A stretch of DNA of 64,000 bases from Leptothermofonsia sichuanensis E412 (GCF_019891175.1 NZ_CP072600.1:682001-746000); one strand, 5' to 3'. Positions 7,941 through 16,502 are shown, counted from the stretch's first letter. Translations and numbers: made by a program. Notes: generated by a model not told the origin, from the sequence alone.

Positions 7941-9026
7941 ATGCTTACTAATCTCATGCGCAAGACCTATGACCTGCACGTTGTTGAAACCCGTCCCCTG
8001 CTGAACCCCGCATTTATTCATAGTGAGTTACCAATCACAGAAGCGGCAGCATCTCTGGTGGGTGAAACCCGCGATCGCATTCGTGACATTTTGCAGGGTA
8101 AAGACCGGCGCTTGCTGGTGATCGTGGGTCCATGTTCGATTCACGATGTCGATGCTGCGCGTGAGTATGGCGAAAAGCTTTCCCAACTGCGTCTCGAGCT
8201 GGCAGAACAGCTTGAAATTGTGATGCGGGTCTACTTTGAAAAACCCCGCACAACCATTGGCTGGAAGGGATTAATCAATGATCCCCACCTGGATGGCAGC
8301 TACGACATCAATACAGGGCTACGGGTTGCCCGTAAATTGCTGCTGGATCTGGCTCACATGGGTTTGCCTGCCGCAACTGAACTGCTGGATCCGATTATCC
8401 CGCAATATATAGCTGACGTGATTTCCTGGACAGCCATTGGTGCCCGCACCACAGAAAGTCAGACCCACCGGGAAATGGCATCCGGTCTTTCAATGCCCGT
8501 TGGGTTCAAGAACGGCACAGATGGTAGTCTGCACGCCGCAGTCAATGCCATGTTGGCCGCCAGTCGGCCCCACCATTTTCTGGGCATTAACACCCACGGA
8601 TTAGCCAGCATTGTAACGACCACGGGCAATCCTGATGGTCACATCGTCCTGCGGGGAGGCAAGAGTGGCCCCAACTATGATCAGTCCAGTGTGGAAAAAG
8701 CCGCTCAGGAACTGGCTCGCCATAAACTAAACCCGCGAATGATGATTGATTGCAGTCATGATAATGCCAACAAGGACCACACTCGCCAACCAGTCGCCCT
8801 CCAGAACATTGCAAACCAGGTTAAAGCAGGCTCTTCCTACATTATGGGGGTCATGATTGAGAGTCATCTGGTTGCCGGAAACCAACCCATTCCGAAGGAT
8901 CTTTCCCAACTGGTTTATGGGCAGAGCATTACGGATGCCTGCGTTGATCTGCCCACGACCGCCGACATGTTAAGAAGTCTGGCAACTGCCGTTAGCAAGA
9001 GCCGGTTTCAGATGACAGGAGTTTAG
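7941..9026 (+). CDS. aroG: 3-deoxy-7-phosphoheptulonate synthase, class I (AroF/G/H type)
   Basis: A 361-residue enzyme that condenses phosphoenolpyruvate and erythrose 4-phosphate, the entry to the shikimate pathway. Class I signatures are clear: LVIVGPCSIHD, VYFEKPRTTIGWKGLINDP, the metal Cys in VGPCS, GFKNGTDG, and the GINTHGLASIVTTTGNPDGH block. The length fits the E. coli AroG type, which is usually feedback-inhibited by an aromatic amino acid; which one cannot be told from sequence. ATG 7941 is used; an ATG five codons later is an alternative. It is divergent from ilvA and followed by a strong hairpin. Confidence 0.95.
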   Translation: MLTNLMRKTYDLHVVETRPLLNPAFIHSELPITEAAASLVGETRDRIRDILQGKDRRLLVIVGPCSIHDVDAAREYGEKLSQLRLELAEQLEIVMRVYFEKPRTTIGWKGLINDPHLDGSYDINTGLRVARKLLLDLAHMGLPAATELLDPIIPQYIADVISWTAIGARTTESQTHREMASGLSMPVGFKNGTDGSLHAAVNAMLAASRPHHFLGINTHGLASIVTTTGNPDGHIVLRGGKSGPNYDQSSVEKAAQELARHKLNPRMMIDCSHDNANKDHTRQPVALQNIANQVKAGSSYIMGVMIESHLVAGNQPIPKDLSQLVYGQSITDACVDLPTTADMLRSLATAVSKSRFQMTGV

Positions 9027-9077
9027 GTGATTTAGAAAACCAGGATGTTGCTGAATAGCGGTATATAGCCCTTTTCA

Positions 9078-9129
9078 GGGGGGTGAGGTACAGTGAGGGT
9101 ACTCCGCCTCTTACTGTACCTCACCCCCC
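9078..9129 (+). terminator. Strong hairpin after DAHP synthase gene
   Basis: GGGGGGTGAGGTACAGT (9078-9094) pairs perfectly with ACTGTACCTCACCCCCC (9113-9129), a 17-bp stem. A further GAGG/CCTC pairing sits across a two-base bulge. There is no T-tract behind it, so it may be an mRNA-stabilising or factor-dependent end rather than a classical terminator. Confidence 0.6.
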
Positions 9130-9134
9130 CCCGT

Positions 9135-9190
9135 ACCTCACTCAATTGAGAAAACCCTATAAACCTCACTCAATTGAGAAAACCCTATAA
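9135..9190. repeat. Two tandem 28-bp repeats
   Basis: The 28-bp unit beginning ACCTCACTCAATTGAG and ending AACCCTATAA occurs twice without a break (9135-9162 and 9163-9190) with no differences. CTCAATTGAG is itself a 10-bp palindrome. The unit's start (ACCTCAC) resembles the right arm of the preceding hairpin. Confidence 0.85.
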
Positions 9191-9218
9191 ATTGAAGCCC
9201 TCAATAACGCAAAGTGCG

Positions 9219-9316
9219 ATAATCTTCAGATGCCCGGTGTCTGGCAAGGTTAGCCAGTCAATTCGATTGAAGTCCGCGAGACACCGGAGATCTTAGCTTC
9301 CAAGTTGCACATGGCG
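9219..9316. repeat. Diverged repeat, copy 1 of 2, at the 3' end of a minus-strand gene
   Basis: This stretch aligns with 11106-11214 at roughly two thirds identity by eye. Shared blocks include CCGGTGTCTGG/CCGGTATCTGG and GTCAATTCGATTGAA/GTCAATTCGACTGGAA. In both places it lies directly downstream of the stop codon of a small minus-strand gene and outside any recognised gene. Confidence 0.5.
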
Positions 9317-9667
9317 TTAATAGGGCCGCTGAAGCAACCACTCAAACTCTGACTGAAGGGACGACAGGTCCGCCAGGCGGGAAACCAGGAGATTGTGGTT
9401 TCCCGCATCTGCCAATCGTCGCTTCCAGTGGCAAATGCTGTCGGTGTTGTTGAGCCAGAACCCAATGACTGTATTCACCGCCTGATCAAGATCCCAGCCC
9501 TGTTCAGGCGCTACTGTTTCAACATTTTCAAGTAATGCGTCTAACGTACACTGGTAAGAAGCCAGGTAGGTTACTCCTGTGGGAGGCTTTTGGGGCAACA
9601 CGGCCTGCTGGTAATTGAAGAAATGTAGCACTGGCGACACACCTAGAATTTCAAATGTATATGCCAT
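9317..9667 (-). CDS. Conserved hypothetical protein, 116 aa
   Basis: A soluble 116-residue protein with no family recognised. It starts MAYTFEILGVSPVLHFFNYQ and continues through helical segments (LDALLENVETVAPEQGWDLDQAVNTVIGFWL) and a Trp/Arg-rich C-terminal part. There is no signal peptide, membrane segment or metal motif. The ATG at 9667 is preceded by AGACGTTGC, not a strong ribosome site. It diverges from the sugar kinase gene at 9786. Protein-like composition and lack of overlap support a real gene, but function is unknown. Confidence 0.6.
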   Translation of the reverse strand: MAYTFEILGVSPVLHFFNYQQAVLPQKPPTGVTYLASYQCTLDALLENVETVAPEQGWDLDQAVNTVIGFWLNNTDSICHWKRRLADAGNHNLLVSRLADLSSLQSEFEWLLQRPY

Positions 9668-9785
9668 GCAACGTCTCCGAACTCGCTTCTGTTTTTGGGT
9701 TTGAGTATTGAATTTTATTGAATCAGTTTGAAAATTGCTCGACTTCGTAAAACACTGTTAAGCAGTTTGACGGAGTCACTGCTAA

Positions 9786-11060
9786 ATGAGCCTCTTTATC
9801 GGTATAGACTTTGGCACCTCTGGGGCACGCATAGCTGTTATTGATGCCCAGGCTCAGTTGTTAACGCAGGTGAGCTATCCCTTTGGAAAACCGACGGACT
9901 GGATATCAACCTGGCAGGCGGGTCTGTTTACGCTGCTTGGGGAGATACCAGCAGAGTTACGCCGAGACGTGGGGGCGATCGCGATCAACGGCACTTCTTC
10001 CACAGTGCTGCTGTGCGACATCAGGGGAAATCCAATCGCCCCTCCCTTGCTCTACAATGATGCCTCTGCCGCAACCGAACTGGAGACATTACGCCAGTTT
10101 TTTGCCCGGCAGCCTGATGGCAGTGCCCCCTGTAAAGATACGGTGTTGAGTGCCACATCCAGCCTGGTCAAGTTGCTCTGGTGGAAACGGCAACCGTTCT
10201 TTTCCCAGGCAAAATACCTGTTGCATCAGGCAGACTGGTTGGGATTTCTACTCCACGGCCAGTTGGGAATCAGCGATTATCACAACAGTTTGAAACTGGG
10301 ATATGACGTGAAACAACTGGCGTATCCAGCCTGGATGGAACCATTGGGAATTTTGCCCCTGTTGCCGGAGGTCAAGGAGCCAGGCAGGGTAATTGCTCCG
10401 ATCAAAGTAGAAATCGCGCTCCAGTTTGGATTCCCCCAGACCTGCCAGATCTGTGCTGGAACCACTGATAGCATCGCTGCTTTTCTGGCCAGTGGAGCCA
10501 GTTCTCCCGGTGAAGCAGTCACTTCTCTGGGGTCCACCTTAGTGCTCAAACTATTGAGCACCAGGGCTGTTGAGAACAACGCCTATGGTATTTACAGTCA
10601 TCGACTGGGCAATCTCTGGCTGGTGGGTGGGGCGTCCAATACAGGAGGGGCTGTGCTGCAACAGTTTTTTACAGCCGCCGAACTGGAATCATTGAGCGCC
10701 CAAATTCCTGTTGAGCAAGAAAGCCCATTGGACTACTATCCCCTACTCCAACCCGGCGATCGCTTTCCAGTCAACGATCCGCATCTGTCTCCCAGGTTGC
10801 TTCCCCGTCCTGAAGATCCGGTGCAATTTCTCCACGGATTGCTGGAAAGTATGGCAAGAATTGAAGCCAGGGGGTATCGGTTACTCCAGGAGTTGGGTGC
10901 CTCTCCCATGATTCACGTCTATACAGCGGGTGGGGGGGCAAAAAACACCGCCTGGACAGCCATTCGCTCTCGCCACCTGGGAGTGCCTGTCACTCCATCT
11001 CCTCACACAGAGGCAGCCTATGGCACAGCCTTACTGGCACTCAACGGAATCCCAAAGTGA
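9786..11060 (+). CDS. FGGY-family carbohydrate kinase, D-ribulokinase-like
   Basis: A 424-residue sugar kinase of the ASKHA fold. The N-terminal phosphate-1 loop is GIDFGTSGARIAVID (about 5-19), INGTSSTVLLCD follows, and the C-terminal domain has GTTDSIAAFLASGA, GGASNTGGAVLQQFF and YTAGGGAKNTAW. It is shorter than typical xylulokinases (about 480-500 residues). It resembles the cyanobacterial/plant XK-1 group, whose Synechococcus and Arabidopsis members were reported to phosphorylate D-ribulose. D-ribulose is therefore the most likely substrate, by family inference. The ATG at 9786 has weak upstream AG-rich sequence. The gene stands alone. Confidence 0.85.
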   Translation: MSLFIGIDFGTSGARIAVIDAQAQLLTQVSYPFGKPTDWISTWQAGLFTLLGEIPAELRRDVGAIAINGTSSTVLLCDIRGNPIAPPLLYNDASAATELETLRQFFARQPDGSAPCKDTVLSATSSLVKLLWWKRQPFFSQAKYLLHQADWLGFLLHGQLGISDYHNSLKLGYDVKQLAYPAWMEPLGILPLLPEVKEPGRVIAPIKVEIALQFGFPQTCQICAGTTDSIAAFLASGASSPGEAVTSLGSTLVLKLLSTRAVENNAYGIYSHRLGNLWLVGGASNTGGAVLQQFFTAAELESLSAQIPVEQESPLDYYPLLQPGDRFPVNDPHLSPRLLPRPEDPVQFLHGLLESMARIEARGYRLLQELGASPMIHVYTAGGGAKNTAWTAIRSRHLGVPVTPSPHTEAAYGTALLALNGIPK

Positions 11061-11105
11061 CCCAAACTAAATCCAAACTAAATAATGAATGACGGGATAT
11101 TTCGA

Positions 11106-11214
11106 CAATCCCCAGATCCCCGGTATCTGGGAGGAGGATGCGGTCAATTCGACTGGAATCAAGGAAACATGGGGGATCGAGGCTTTCAGGTTGCATAGGA
11201 CATCGATGGCTCCC
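11106..11214. repeat. Diverged repeat, copy 2 of 2
   Basis: The partner of the stretch at 9219-9316, in the same orientation and again directly downstream of the stop of a small minus-strand gene. On the minus strand it encodes a short open stretch (CNLKASIPHVSLIPVELT) resembling that of the other copy (CNLEAKISGVSRTSIELT). The conservation may therefore once have been coding, or the repeat may have a 3'-UTR role. Confidence 0.5.
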
Positions 11215-11442
11215 TTAAATGGTGCCCTGTGCCGCTTCTAACCAGTCCAGCACGCGATTCAACTGATCTAAGGTCACCAGCCCGTATTGCCAGAGCACGA
11301 TCGGCAGCAGATTCAACGATTGCTCCGGTTGCTGGCGACTGAGCCGACCCAATAGTTTTTGGGCAGTTGAGATCTCAGCCGCAGGAATGCCAATGTCTTC
11401 TTGCAGAAAGTGAAATAGCTTAATCAGCAGAGTCATTTCCAT
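11215..11442 (-). CDS. DUF2949 family small protein
   Basis: A 75-residue helical protein that matches the cyanobacterial DUF2949 family: LIKLFHFLQEDIGIPAAEI at the N-terminus, and the hallmark LLPIVLWQYGLVTLDQL followed by LDWLE near the C-terminus. The function of the family is unknown. The ATG at 11442 is chosen over a TTG one codon upstream. Genes on both sides are unrelated. Confidence 0.8.
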   Translation of the reverse strand: MEMTLLIKLFHFLQEDIGIPAAEISTAQKLLGRLSRQQPEQSLNLLPIVLWQYGLVTLDQLNRVLDWLEAAQGTI

Positions 11443-11974
11443 CAAGAATCTTAAAGCACAACACGCTTAATGTAACGTTTTATGTAAACTTTTGCAACGT
11501 ATTCTCAGAATTTCTGAATTCAACCTGATAAAGTCTCCGAAATGCTTTCACCGCCGTTGTTTGAGATTCGCTCCTGAGGCTAAAAAGAGTAAACACCTGT
11601 CCCAACGCGGTATTGATCGTCATGATCCCTCAAAGTTAGAGATCACAACATTTTCAGACGTTGAACCGGGCTTGATTACATGGGTTCAGGACTTCAGCAA
11701 TTTGAGCAAAAATACTCACCAATCTCTTGACCAAGTAAAAATACTTAACGTAGAATGGAAACGAAATGTTAAGCAGTTTGTATCAGCAAGTGCTCGTCAC
11801 GCTTGTTAGAGCATCCTGAGGTGAGTTTGAACGATGGAATGTTTCAATCAGTGCCTCCCAATGTCCCTAACTTTGTTGGCGATCGCGATTGGTTGAACCA
11901 TTTCTAAACCTGTGCCCCTGAGCCTGCCCGTTATATGACGGAGCAGGCTGTTTCTAGATAAAAAACTTTTAATT
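11443..11974. other. Spacer, possible decayed coding remnants
   Basis: About 530 bases. A plus-strand frame at 11492-11809 lacks a ribosome site and reads as non-protein. A 22-codon frame at 11839-11907 (MFQSVPPNVPNFVGDRDWL) is protein-like and is followed out of frame by another protein-like run up to 11960. That could be a remnant of a larger gene, but it is too short to assign. A short hairpin (GCCTGC/GCAGGC) lies near 11929-11952. Confidence 0.35.
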
Positions 11975-12265
11975 ATGACTCAAACTCTGGATTCGCTTCC
12001 CTCTGACTTTTCCCGCGCAGTACTCTGTTGCTACGTCAACAGTTCCTCACGAATTCAGATTGTCCGCATTACGGATGTGGCAAGCTGGTACTTTGAACGA
12101 GTTGTTTTTCCAGGTCAGCGTCTTTTATTTGAAGCCCCGACAGAAGCCCATTTAGAGATCCATTCCAATGCGATCGCCAGTGCTATTCTGGCAGACACCA
12201 TCCCCTGTCAACGCTTACAGGTCCAGGAACAGGCGCAGGATCCGATGGAGGGAGTCAAAAGTTAA
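11975..12265 (+). CDS. DUF1830 domain-containing protein
   Basis: A 96-residue soluble protein carrying the cyanobacterial DUF1830 pattern: CCYVNSSSRIQIVRITDVASWYFERVVFPGQRLLFEAP, then AHLEIHSN and DTIPCQRLQV. No function is known for the family. The ATG at 11975 follows an A/T-rich leader. The flanks are repeats, so it is probably transcribed alone. Confidence 0.88.
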   Translation: MTQTLDSLPSDFSRAVLCCYVNSSSRIQIVRITDVASWYFERVVFPGQRLLFEAPTEAHLEIHSNAIASAILADTIPCQRLQVQEQAQDPMEGVKS

Positions 12266-12287
12266 ACGTACTATCACAACGTACTAT

Positions 12288-12330
12288 CACAAAGCTCAAA
12301 CTCAGACTGAGAAAGTTTTGGTATAGACTT
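12288..12330. repeat. Partial family A MITE-like element, copy 3
   Basis: The segment ATCACAAAGCTCAAACTCAG through GAAAGTTTTGGTATAGACTT corresponds to the right two thirds of the element at 40304-40370. The left inverted repeat is missing or decayed. Confidence 0.55.
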
Positions 12331-12368
12331 TAAGATCCACCCAGAGGGCATAGGGCACCAGAAACTTA

Positions 12369-12411
12369 CTTTGTGTCCTTCGTGCCTTCGTGGTTATCTC
12401 TACAGGTTATT
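12369..12411 (+). repeat. Dispersed repeat, CACAAAG family copy 2
   Basis: CTTTGTGTCCTTCGTGCCTT followed by CGTGGTTATCTCTACAGGTTATT is the reverse complement of the 381-424 copy with a few changes. It lies just after the partial family A element; the same pairing of the two families occurs at 40304-40404. Confidence 0.6.
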
Positions 12412-12424
12412 AAATTCTTGATCT

Positions 12425-12655
12425 TTAGCTGAACATAGCCTTAAGTTTCAAGCTGGTTGGCAGGTTGGTTCGAGAAGCGAAGGCCAACGCGCTTAGTTTG
12501 TTTTGAGGAGAAGGCGTTCGCTGAGTCTGAGGTTCAGTCCAGCGAGTACCCCCGCCCACTCTGCGTCCTGGCACTCCCTTTCTGGTTGCGATCGCAGGTT
12601 CAGCGATAGCGATCATCAACGTGATAATTGATAGGAAAATCGTGATTTGACGCAT
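12425..12655 (-). CDS. Small exported protein, possibly truncated
   Basis: A 76-residue frame with a convincing signal peptide (ITIFLSIITLMIAIAEPAIA, cleavage likely after AIA). It is followed by TRKGVPGRRVGGGTRW, a motif commonly found just after the signal peptide of larger exported cyanobacterial proteins. After about residue 45 the sequence reads into what looks like a spacer repeat (GGAGAAGGCGTTCGCTGAG on the plus strand). It may therefore be the surviving 5' end of a longer gene. Function unknown. Confidence 0.4.
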   Translation of the reverse strand: MRQITIFLSIITLMIAIAEPAIATRKGVPGRRVGGGTRWTEPQTQRTPSPQNKLSALAFASRTNLPTSLKLKAMFS

Positions 12656-12914
12656 ATATAGTGGATAGATGCATGATAAGTCCAGGATGTCAAAAAAGAG
12701 CCTGCCCAGACTAGCGTTAAATCACTTAATTCACTTTCCGGAAAACTGAGGTTGTGTAGGGGAATTTGAGTTCAACCCGTAGATATACGGGATTGATTTT
12801 ACAAGACGGAATCGATCTCAGGAGATAAATCTACCCTGAATCCATCCGTTAGTAAGCTCAGTTGTTATCCTGAAAAGAAGTTGCTTCCAGCGTTTGCTCT
12901 TCCGATTCAGACCC

Positions 12915-14120
12915 ATGACTCAACAACCTGCTCGTATTTGTATTCTGGGTGGAGGCTTTGGCGGTCTCTACACTGCTCTGCGGTTAAGCCAGTTGCCCTG
13001 GACTAACCAGCAGAAGCCTGAGATTGTTCTGGTTGATCGCAGCGATCGCTTTCTCTTTGCGCCTCTTCTGTATGAATTGATGACGGGTGAGTTGCAGGCA
13101 TGGGAAATTGCACCTCCCTTTGAAGAACTTCTGGCGGGAACTGGCGTGCGCTTCTATCAAAGCGAAGTCACAGGGATTGACCTGCAAAAGCGGCAGGTCC
13201 AGTTTCAAACCGGACTGGAACTCTCCTACGACCGACTGGTATTGAGTCTGGGAGGAGAAACGCCTCTAGATCGAGTACCGGGAGGAGCAGAACATGCCCT
13301 GCCGTTTCGCACCATTGCCGACGCTTATCGTCTGGAGGAACGCCTGCGCGTTCTAGAAGAATCTAATGTTGATCGGATTCGGGTGGCGATCGTTGGTGGT
13401 GGCTACTCCGGGGTAGAACTTGCCTGCAAACTCGCCGACCGACTGAAGGAACGGGGGCGGATTCGTCTGGTTGAAAAGGCCGATCAGATCCTTGGCACCT
13501 CAACCGACTTTAACCGGGAAGCCGCTACCCAGGCCCTGGAGGAAAAAGGAATCTGGATTGATCTGGAAACAACCGTTGAGGCCATCACTTCCGATACCCT
13601 TACCCTTACCTACAAAGGCTCCGCCGATACTATCCCGGTTGAAATTGTCCTGTGGACTGTCGGAACGCGCGTGACCGACGTGATTGCTACTTTACCCCTG
13701 AAAAAAAGTCCGGCAGGGCGAATTGCAGTTACTCCCACCCTACAGGCCGTTGATCAACCGGAAGTGGTTGCGCTGGGTGATCTGGCAGATTGCAAAGATG
13801 CCGAGGGGCAACAGGTCCCCATGACCGCCCAGGTAGCCATTCAGCAGGCTGAATACGCGGGCTGGAACATCTGGGCATCCCTGACTGATCGCCCTCTGTT
13901 GCCTTTCCGTTATTATCATTTGGGAGAAATGATGACTCTGGGAACCGCCAATGCCACCCTGACGGCTCTGGGGCTGAAGCTGAATGGACCTTTTGCCCAT
14001 GTATTCCGTCGTCTGGCTTACCTCTACCGGATGCCAACCCTGGAACACCAGCTACGTGTAGGAATGGGCTGGATTACCCGCCCATTCCTGGATGCTATGG
14101 CAAAGGTGGAAAATCTGTAA
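12915..14120 (+). CDS. ndbB: Type II NAD(P)H dehydrogenase / demethylphylloquinone reductase-like
   Basis: A 401-residue flavoprotein. The FAD-binding ILGGGFGGLYTAL (about 10-22) and the NAD(P)H-binding AIVGGGYSGVELA (about 158-170) mark two Rossmann folds. The C-terminal part (HLGEMMTLGTANATLTALGL, then YRMPTLEHQLRVGMGWI) fits the NdbB/plant NDC1 branch of NDH-2. That branch is reported to reduce the demethylphylloquinone precursor in vitamin K1 synthesis. Assignment to NdbB rather than NdbA/NdbC is inference. The ATG at 12915 is preferred over a TTG at 12894. No membrane helix is present beyond an amphipathic C-terminus. Confidence 0.82.
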   Translation: MTQQPARICILGGGFGGLYTALRLSQLPWTNQQKPEIVLVDRSDRFLFAPLLYELMTGELQAWEIAPPFEELLAGTGVRFYQSEVTGIDLQKRQVQFQTGLELSYDRLVLSLGGETPLDRVPGGAEHALPFRTIADAYRLEERLRVLEESNVDRIRVAIVGGGYSGVELACKLADRLKERGRIRLVEKADQILGTSTDFNREAATQALEEKGIWIDLETTVEAITSDTLTLTYKGSADTIPVEIVLWTVGTRVTDVIATLPLKKSPAGRIAVTPTLQAVDQPEVVALGDLADCKDAEGQQVPMTAQVAIQQAEYAGWNIWASLTDRPLLPFRYYHLGEMMTLGTANATLTALGLKLNGPFAHVFRRLAYLYRMPTLEHQLRVGMGWITRPFLDAMAKVENL

Positions 14121-14426
14121 CATCCCTGTGCCTGAATCAGCCCTTTAAGGATTTAATAACCTCCTGAACTGACCACAAAGCCACACAGGACACAAAGCAA
14201 CTTTCTGAAGTTACGCTATCCCCAGTGGAAATTTGGATCCTGGCTTCTGGTTAGAGGGAGTCACCCTCCAGGTTTGGGAACACTTGATCGAAGCACACGA
14301 AACAACTGGCTTCCTTCAGAGGATGATTTTGCTAGACAGATTGACTGTTCATCATGAGGCAATCTCTGCTATATGGAGCCTGTTGAAGTGTGCCAGGGGG
14401 CAGTTACCGTGTTCGAGGATTAGACC
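14121..14426. other. Spacer with dispersed repeat
   Basis: It contains a CACAAAG-family copy (14154-14198). A possible short frame at 14233-14448 overlaps the start of the pentapeptide gene and has no support. The pentapeptide gene's promoter should lie here. Confidence 0.45.
14154..14198 (-). repeat. Dispersed repeat, CACAAAG family copy 3
   Basis: AATAACCTCCTGAACTGACC followed by ACAAAGCCACACAGGACACAAAG; same orientation as the 381-424 copy, with substitutions. Confidence 0.55.
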
Positions 14427-15272
14427 ATGCGTGCGAGTGAACTCCTGAAGCGTTATGCCGCAGGAGAGCGAGACTTTAGCCAGGTAAGCCTGTGGGGAGT
14501 AAACCTGAGCAGAGCAAACCTGAAGGGAATTAACCTGGCTCAGGCAGATCTGCGGGGAGCTAATCTGCGCGGAATTGTTTTAAGACAGGCCTGCCTGGAG
14601 GGTGCCAATTTAGCTGAAGCTGATTTAACCAACGCACACTTAACCGGGGCAATTTTGGCGGGTGCCCACTTAGAGGGAGCAAACCTGACTGAGGCAAACC
14701 TGGCCAGTGCAGATCTGCGCCAGGCACTTCTGCCCCAGGCCATTTTGAACAAGGCTAACCTGAATGGAGCCAACCTAAGCTGCGCCGATCTTAACAATGC
14801 TCACCTGTGGGGTGCCAACCTCTGTAATGCAAAACTACTGGACATTAATTTGAGAAGTGCGAACTTGCGGGGTGCCTATCTTTGCCAGGCAGTTTTGAGT
14901 GGAGAACTGGGAGAAGCGAACCTGAGTGGCGCAAACCTGAGCTGGACTGTATTGTCCGGCACAAATTTAAAGGAAGCCATTCTGACTGAAGCAGAGTTAA
15001 ATAGTGCAAATCTTGCCGGAGCCGCTCTTTGTCATGCCAAACTGCGGGGAGCCGATTTGCGGGGAGCCGACCTGAGCAATGCCGATTTGAGTGACACAAA
15101 TCTGAGTGAGGCAAATCTGGCAATGGCAAAACTGGCAGGCACTATTTTCGACGGCGCAATTCTCAGCGGAGTTGACCTGCGGGGTGCTAATTTGAGCGAA
15201 ACGAACTTGAAGGGGGTCAACCTGTTGGGGGCAAACCTGCGGGGGGCCATTTTACCCAAAGGCTTTGAGTAG
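14427..15272 (+). CDS. Pentapeptide repeat protein
   Basis: A 281-residue protein made almost entirely of A(D/N)LxX pentapeptides (ANLSGANLSW, ADLRGADLSNADLSDTNL and so on), which form a right-handed quadrilateral beta-helix of roughly 12 coils. The first ~18 residues (MRASELLKRYAAGERDF) are the N-terminal cap typical of cyanobacterial members. There is no signal peptide or membrane segment, so it is probably cytosolic. The register is disturbed around residues 155-160 (VLSGELGEANLSG). Functions of such proteins are mostly unknown. The ATG follows a weak ribosome site (GAGGATTAGACC). Confidence 0.92.
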   Translation: MRASELLKRYAAGERDFSQVSLWGVNLSRANLKGINLAQADLRGANLRGIVLRQACLEGANLAEADLTNAHLTGAILAGAHLEGANLTEANLASADLRQALLPQAILNKANLNGANLSCADLNNAHLWGANLCNAKLLDINLRSANLRGAYLCQAVLSGELGEANLSGANLSWTVLSGTNLKEAILTEAELNSANLAGAALCHAKLRGADLRGADLSNADLSDTNLSEANLAMAKLAGTIFDGAILSGVDLRGANLSETNLKGVNLLGANLRGAILPKGFE

Positions 15273-15523
15273 TCCACAGAGCACACAGAGCCATTCCTTC
15301 GCCCCCGGTGTGAAAGTGCAGGTGCCCCTAACGCCCAAAAATTGCGGTTAACCCATCTGACAACCGCTGTAAGTGCGGGCACCGGGAAAGGTTAATGCTG
15401 GCATTGAGGCATGTATGACCAGTCTTTCAGCGGAATTTTGACCAAATAGTTTATACGCAAACAATCTTGTGTTAAATTAGTTTATGTACAGAATGTACTA
15501 GCTAAAAAATTGAGGAGGACACT

Positions 15524-15760
15524 GTGAGCGAACCTGTAATTTTCGATACGAAGCCTGTTGTGATGGATCTGGAACCGGGCAGTTATTACTGGTGCAGTTG
15601 TGGTCAGTCGGCTAATCAGCCCTTCTGTGATGGTTCTCACAAAGGTACAGGTTTTACACCATTGAAGTTCGAGATTGCAGAAACGAAAACCGTTGCGCTT
15701 TGCAACTGCAAACACACGGGTAATACGCCTTTCTGCGATGGTTCTCACAGCAAACTCTAA
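15524..15760 (+). CDS. CDGSH iron-sulfur domain protein (two CDGSH motifs)
   Basis: A 78-residue protein with two mitoNEET-type motifs in tandem. The first is C24-x-C26...C35-DGS-H39; the second is C60-x-C62...C71-DGS-H75. Each set provides three Cys and one His for a [2Fe-2S] cluster, so two clusters are expected within one chain, as in MiNT/CISD3-type proteins. Such proteins take part in redox sensing or cluster transfer. The GTG start is supported by GAGGAGG 8 nt upstream. It is followed 43 nt later by a pirin gene and then a glutathionyl-hydroquinone reductase, suggesting a redox-stress unit. Confidence 0.93.
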   Translation: MSEPVIFDTKPVVMDLEPGSYYWCSCGQSANQPFCDGSHKGTGFTPLKFEIAETKTVALCNCKHTGNTPFCDGSHSKL

Positions 15761-15803
15761 CAACCGTGCTGTAAGCCAGTGATTTATCAATGGAGGATTT
15801 TCT

Positions 15804-16502
15804 ATGATTACTATCCGCAGATCAGACGAACGGGGACAGGCGGATCATGGCTGGCTGAATTCTTATCATTCTTTTTCATTCGCAAATTACTACGATCCTG
15901 AGCACATGGGATTCCGTAGCTTGCGAGTCATCAATGAAGATCGGATCGCGGCTGGGACAGGATTTCCCACCCATCCCCATCGGGATATGGAAATCATTAC
16001 CTACGTGGTTTCTGGCGCTGTGGCTCACCGGGATAGTCTGGGCAACACGGAGACAATTGGAGCCAGCGGCATCCAGAAATTCTCTGCCGGAACCGGGATT
16101 GCCCATAGTGAGTTCAATCCTTCCAGCACAGAACCTCTGCATCTCCTGCAAATCTGGATTTTGCCCAATCAGCAGGGGTTGCGCCCAGGCTATGAACAAA
16201 AAACGTTTCCCCCAGAAACTAAACAGGGACAGTGGCGCAAACTGGCAAGCCGGGATGCATCCGATGGTTCTGTGAAAATTAACCAGGACGCTGAATTATA
16301 TGCCACCATTCTGCGATCGGGTGAACAGCAAGGTTATACATTGCAGCCGGGTCGTTATGCCTGGGTGCAGGTGGTTAAAGGGGAAATCAGCCTCAATGGC
16401 AACGCCCTGTATCCCGGTGACGGAGCCGCTATTCGTGAAGAAATGGATCTAACGCTGGAAGCCACAAGCGATGCTGAGATTTTACTGTTTGATCTGGCTT
16501 GA
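15804..16502 (+). CDS. Pirin family protein (YhhW-like bicupin)
   Basis: A 232-residue bicupin. The N-terminal cupin has the pirin metal-site pattern HPHRDMEIITYVVSGAVAHRDSLGN, with the later His in GIAHSEFNPS. The C-terminal cupin (AWVQVVKGEISLNGNALYPGDGAAI) lacks obvious metal ligands. Similarity to E. coli YhhW, which has quercetinase activity in vitro, is clear; the natural substrate is unknown. The start ATG at 15804 has GGAGG 9 nt upstream. It probably belongs to one transcript with the CDGSH gene and is followed by a 15-bp perfect hairpin. Confidence 0.92.
   Translation: MITIRRSDERGQADHGWLNSYHSFSFANYYDPEHMGFRSLRVINEDRIAAGTGFPTHPHRDMEIITYVVSGAVAHRDSLGNTETIGASGIQKFSAGTGIAHSEFNPSSTEPLHLLQIWILPNQQGLRPGYEQKTFPPETKQGQWRKLASRDASDGSVKINQDAELYATILRSGEQQGYTLQPGRYAWVQVVKGEISLNGNALYPGDGAAIREEMDLTLEATSDAEILLFDLA

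Noticed and set aside
9135-9190. Possible CRISPR-like repeats
   Set aside because: Only two 28-bp units, directly abutting with no spacer between them, and no cas gene nearby.
11492-11809. 105-codon plus-strand frame in a spacer
   Set aside because: No ribosome site, no protein-like pattern, no recognised similarity.
14233-14448. 71-codon plus-strand frame before the pentapeptide gene
   Set aside because: Overlaps the well-supported start of the pentapeptide gene and has no own signal.
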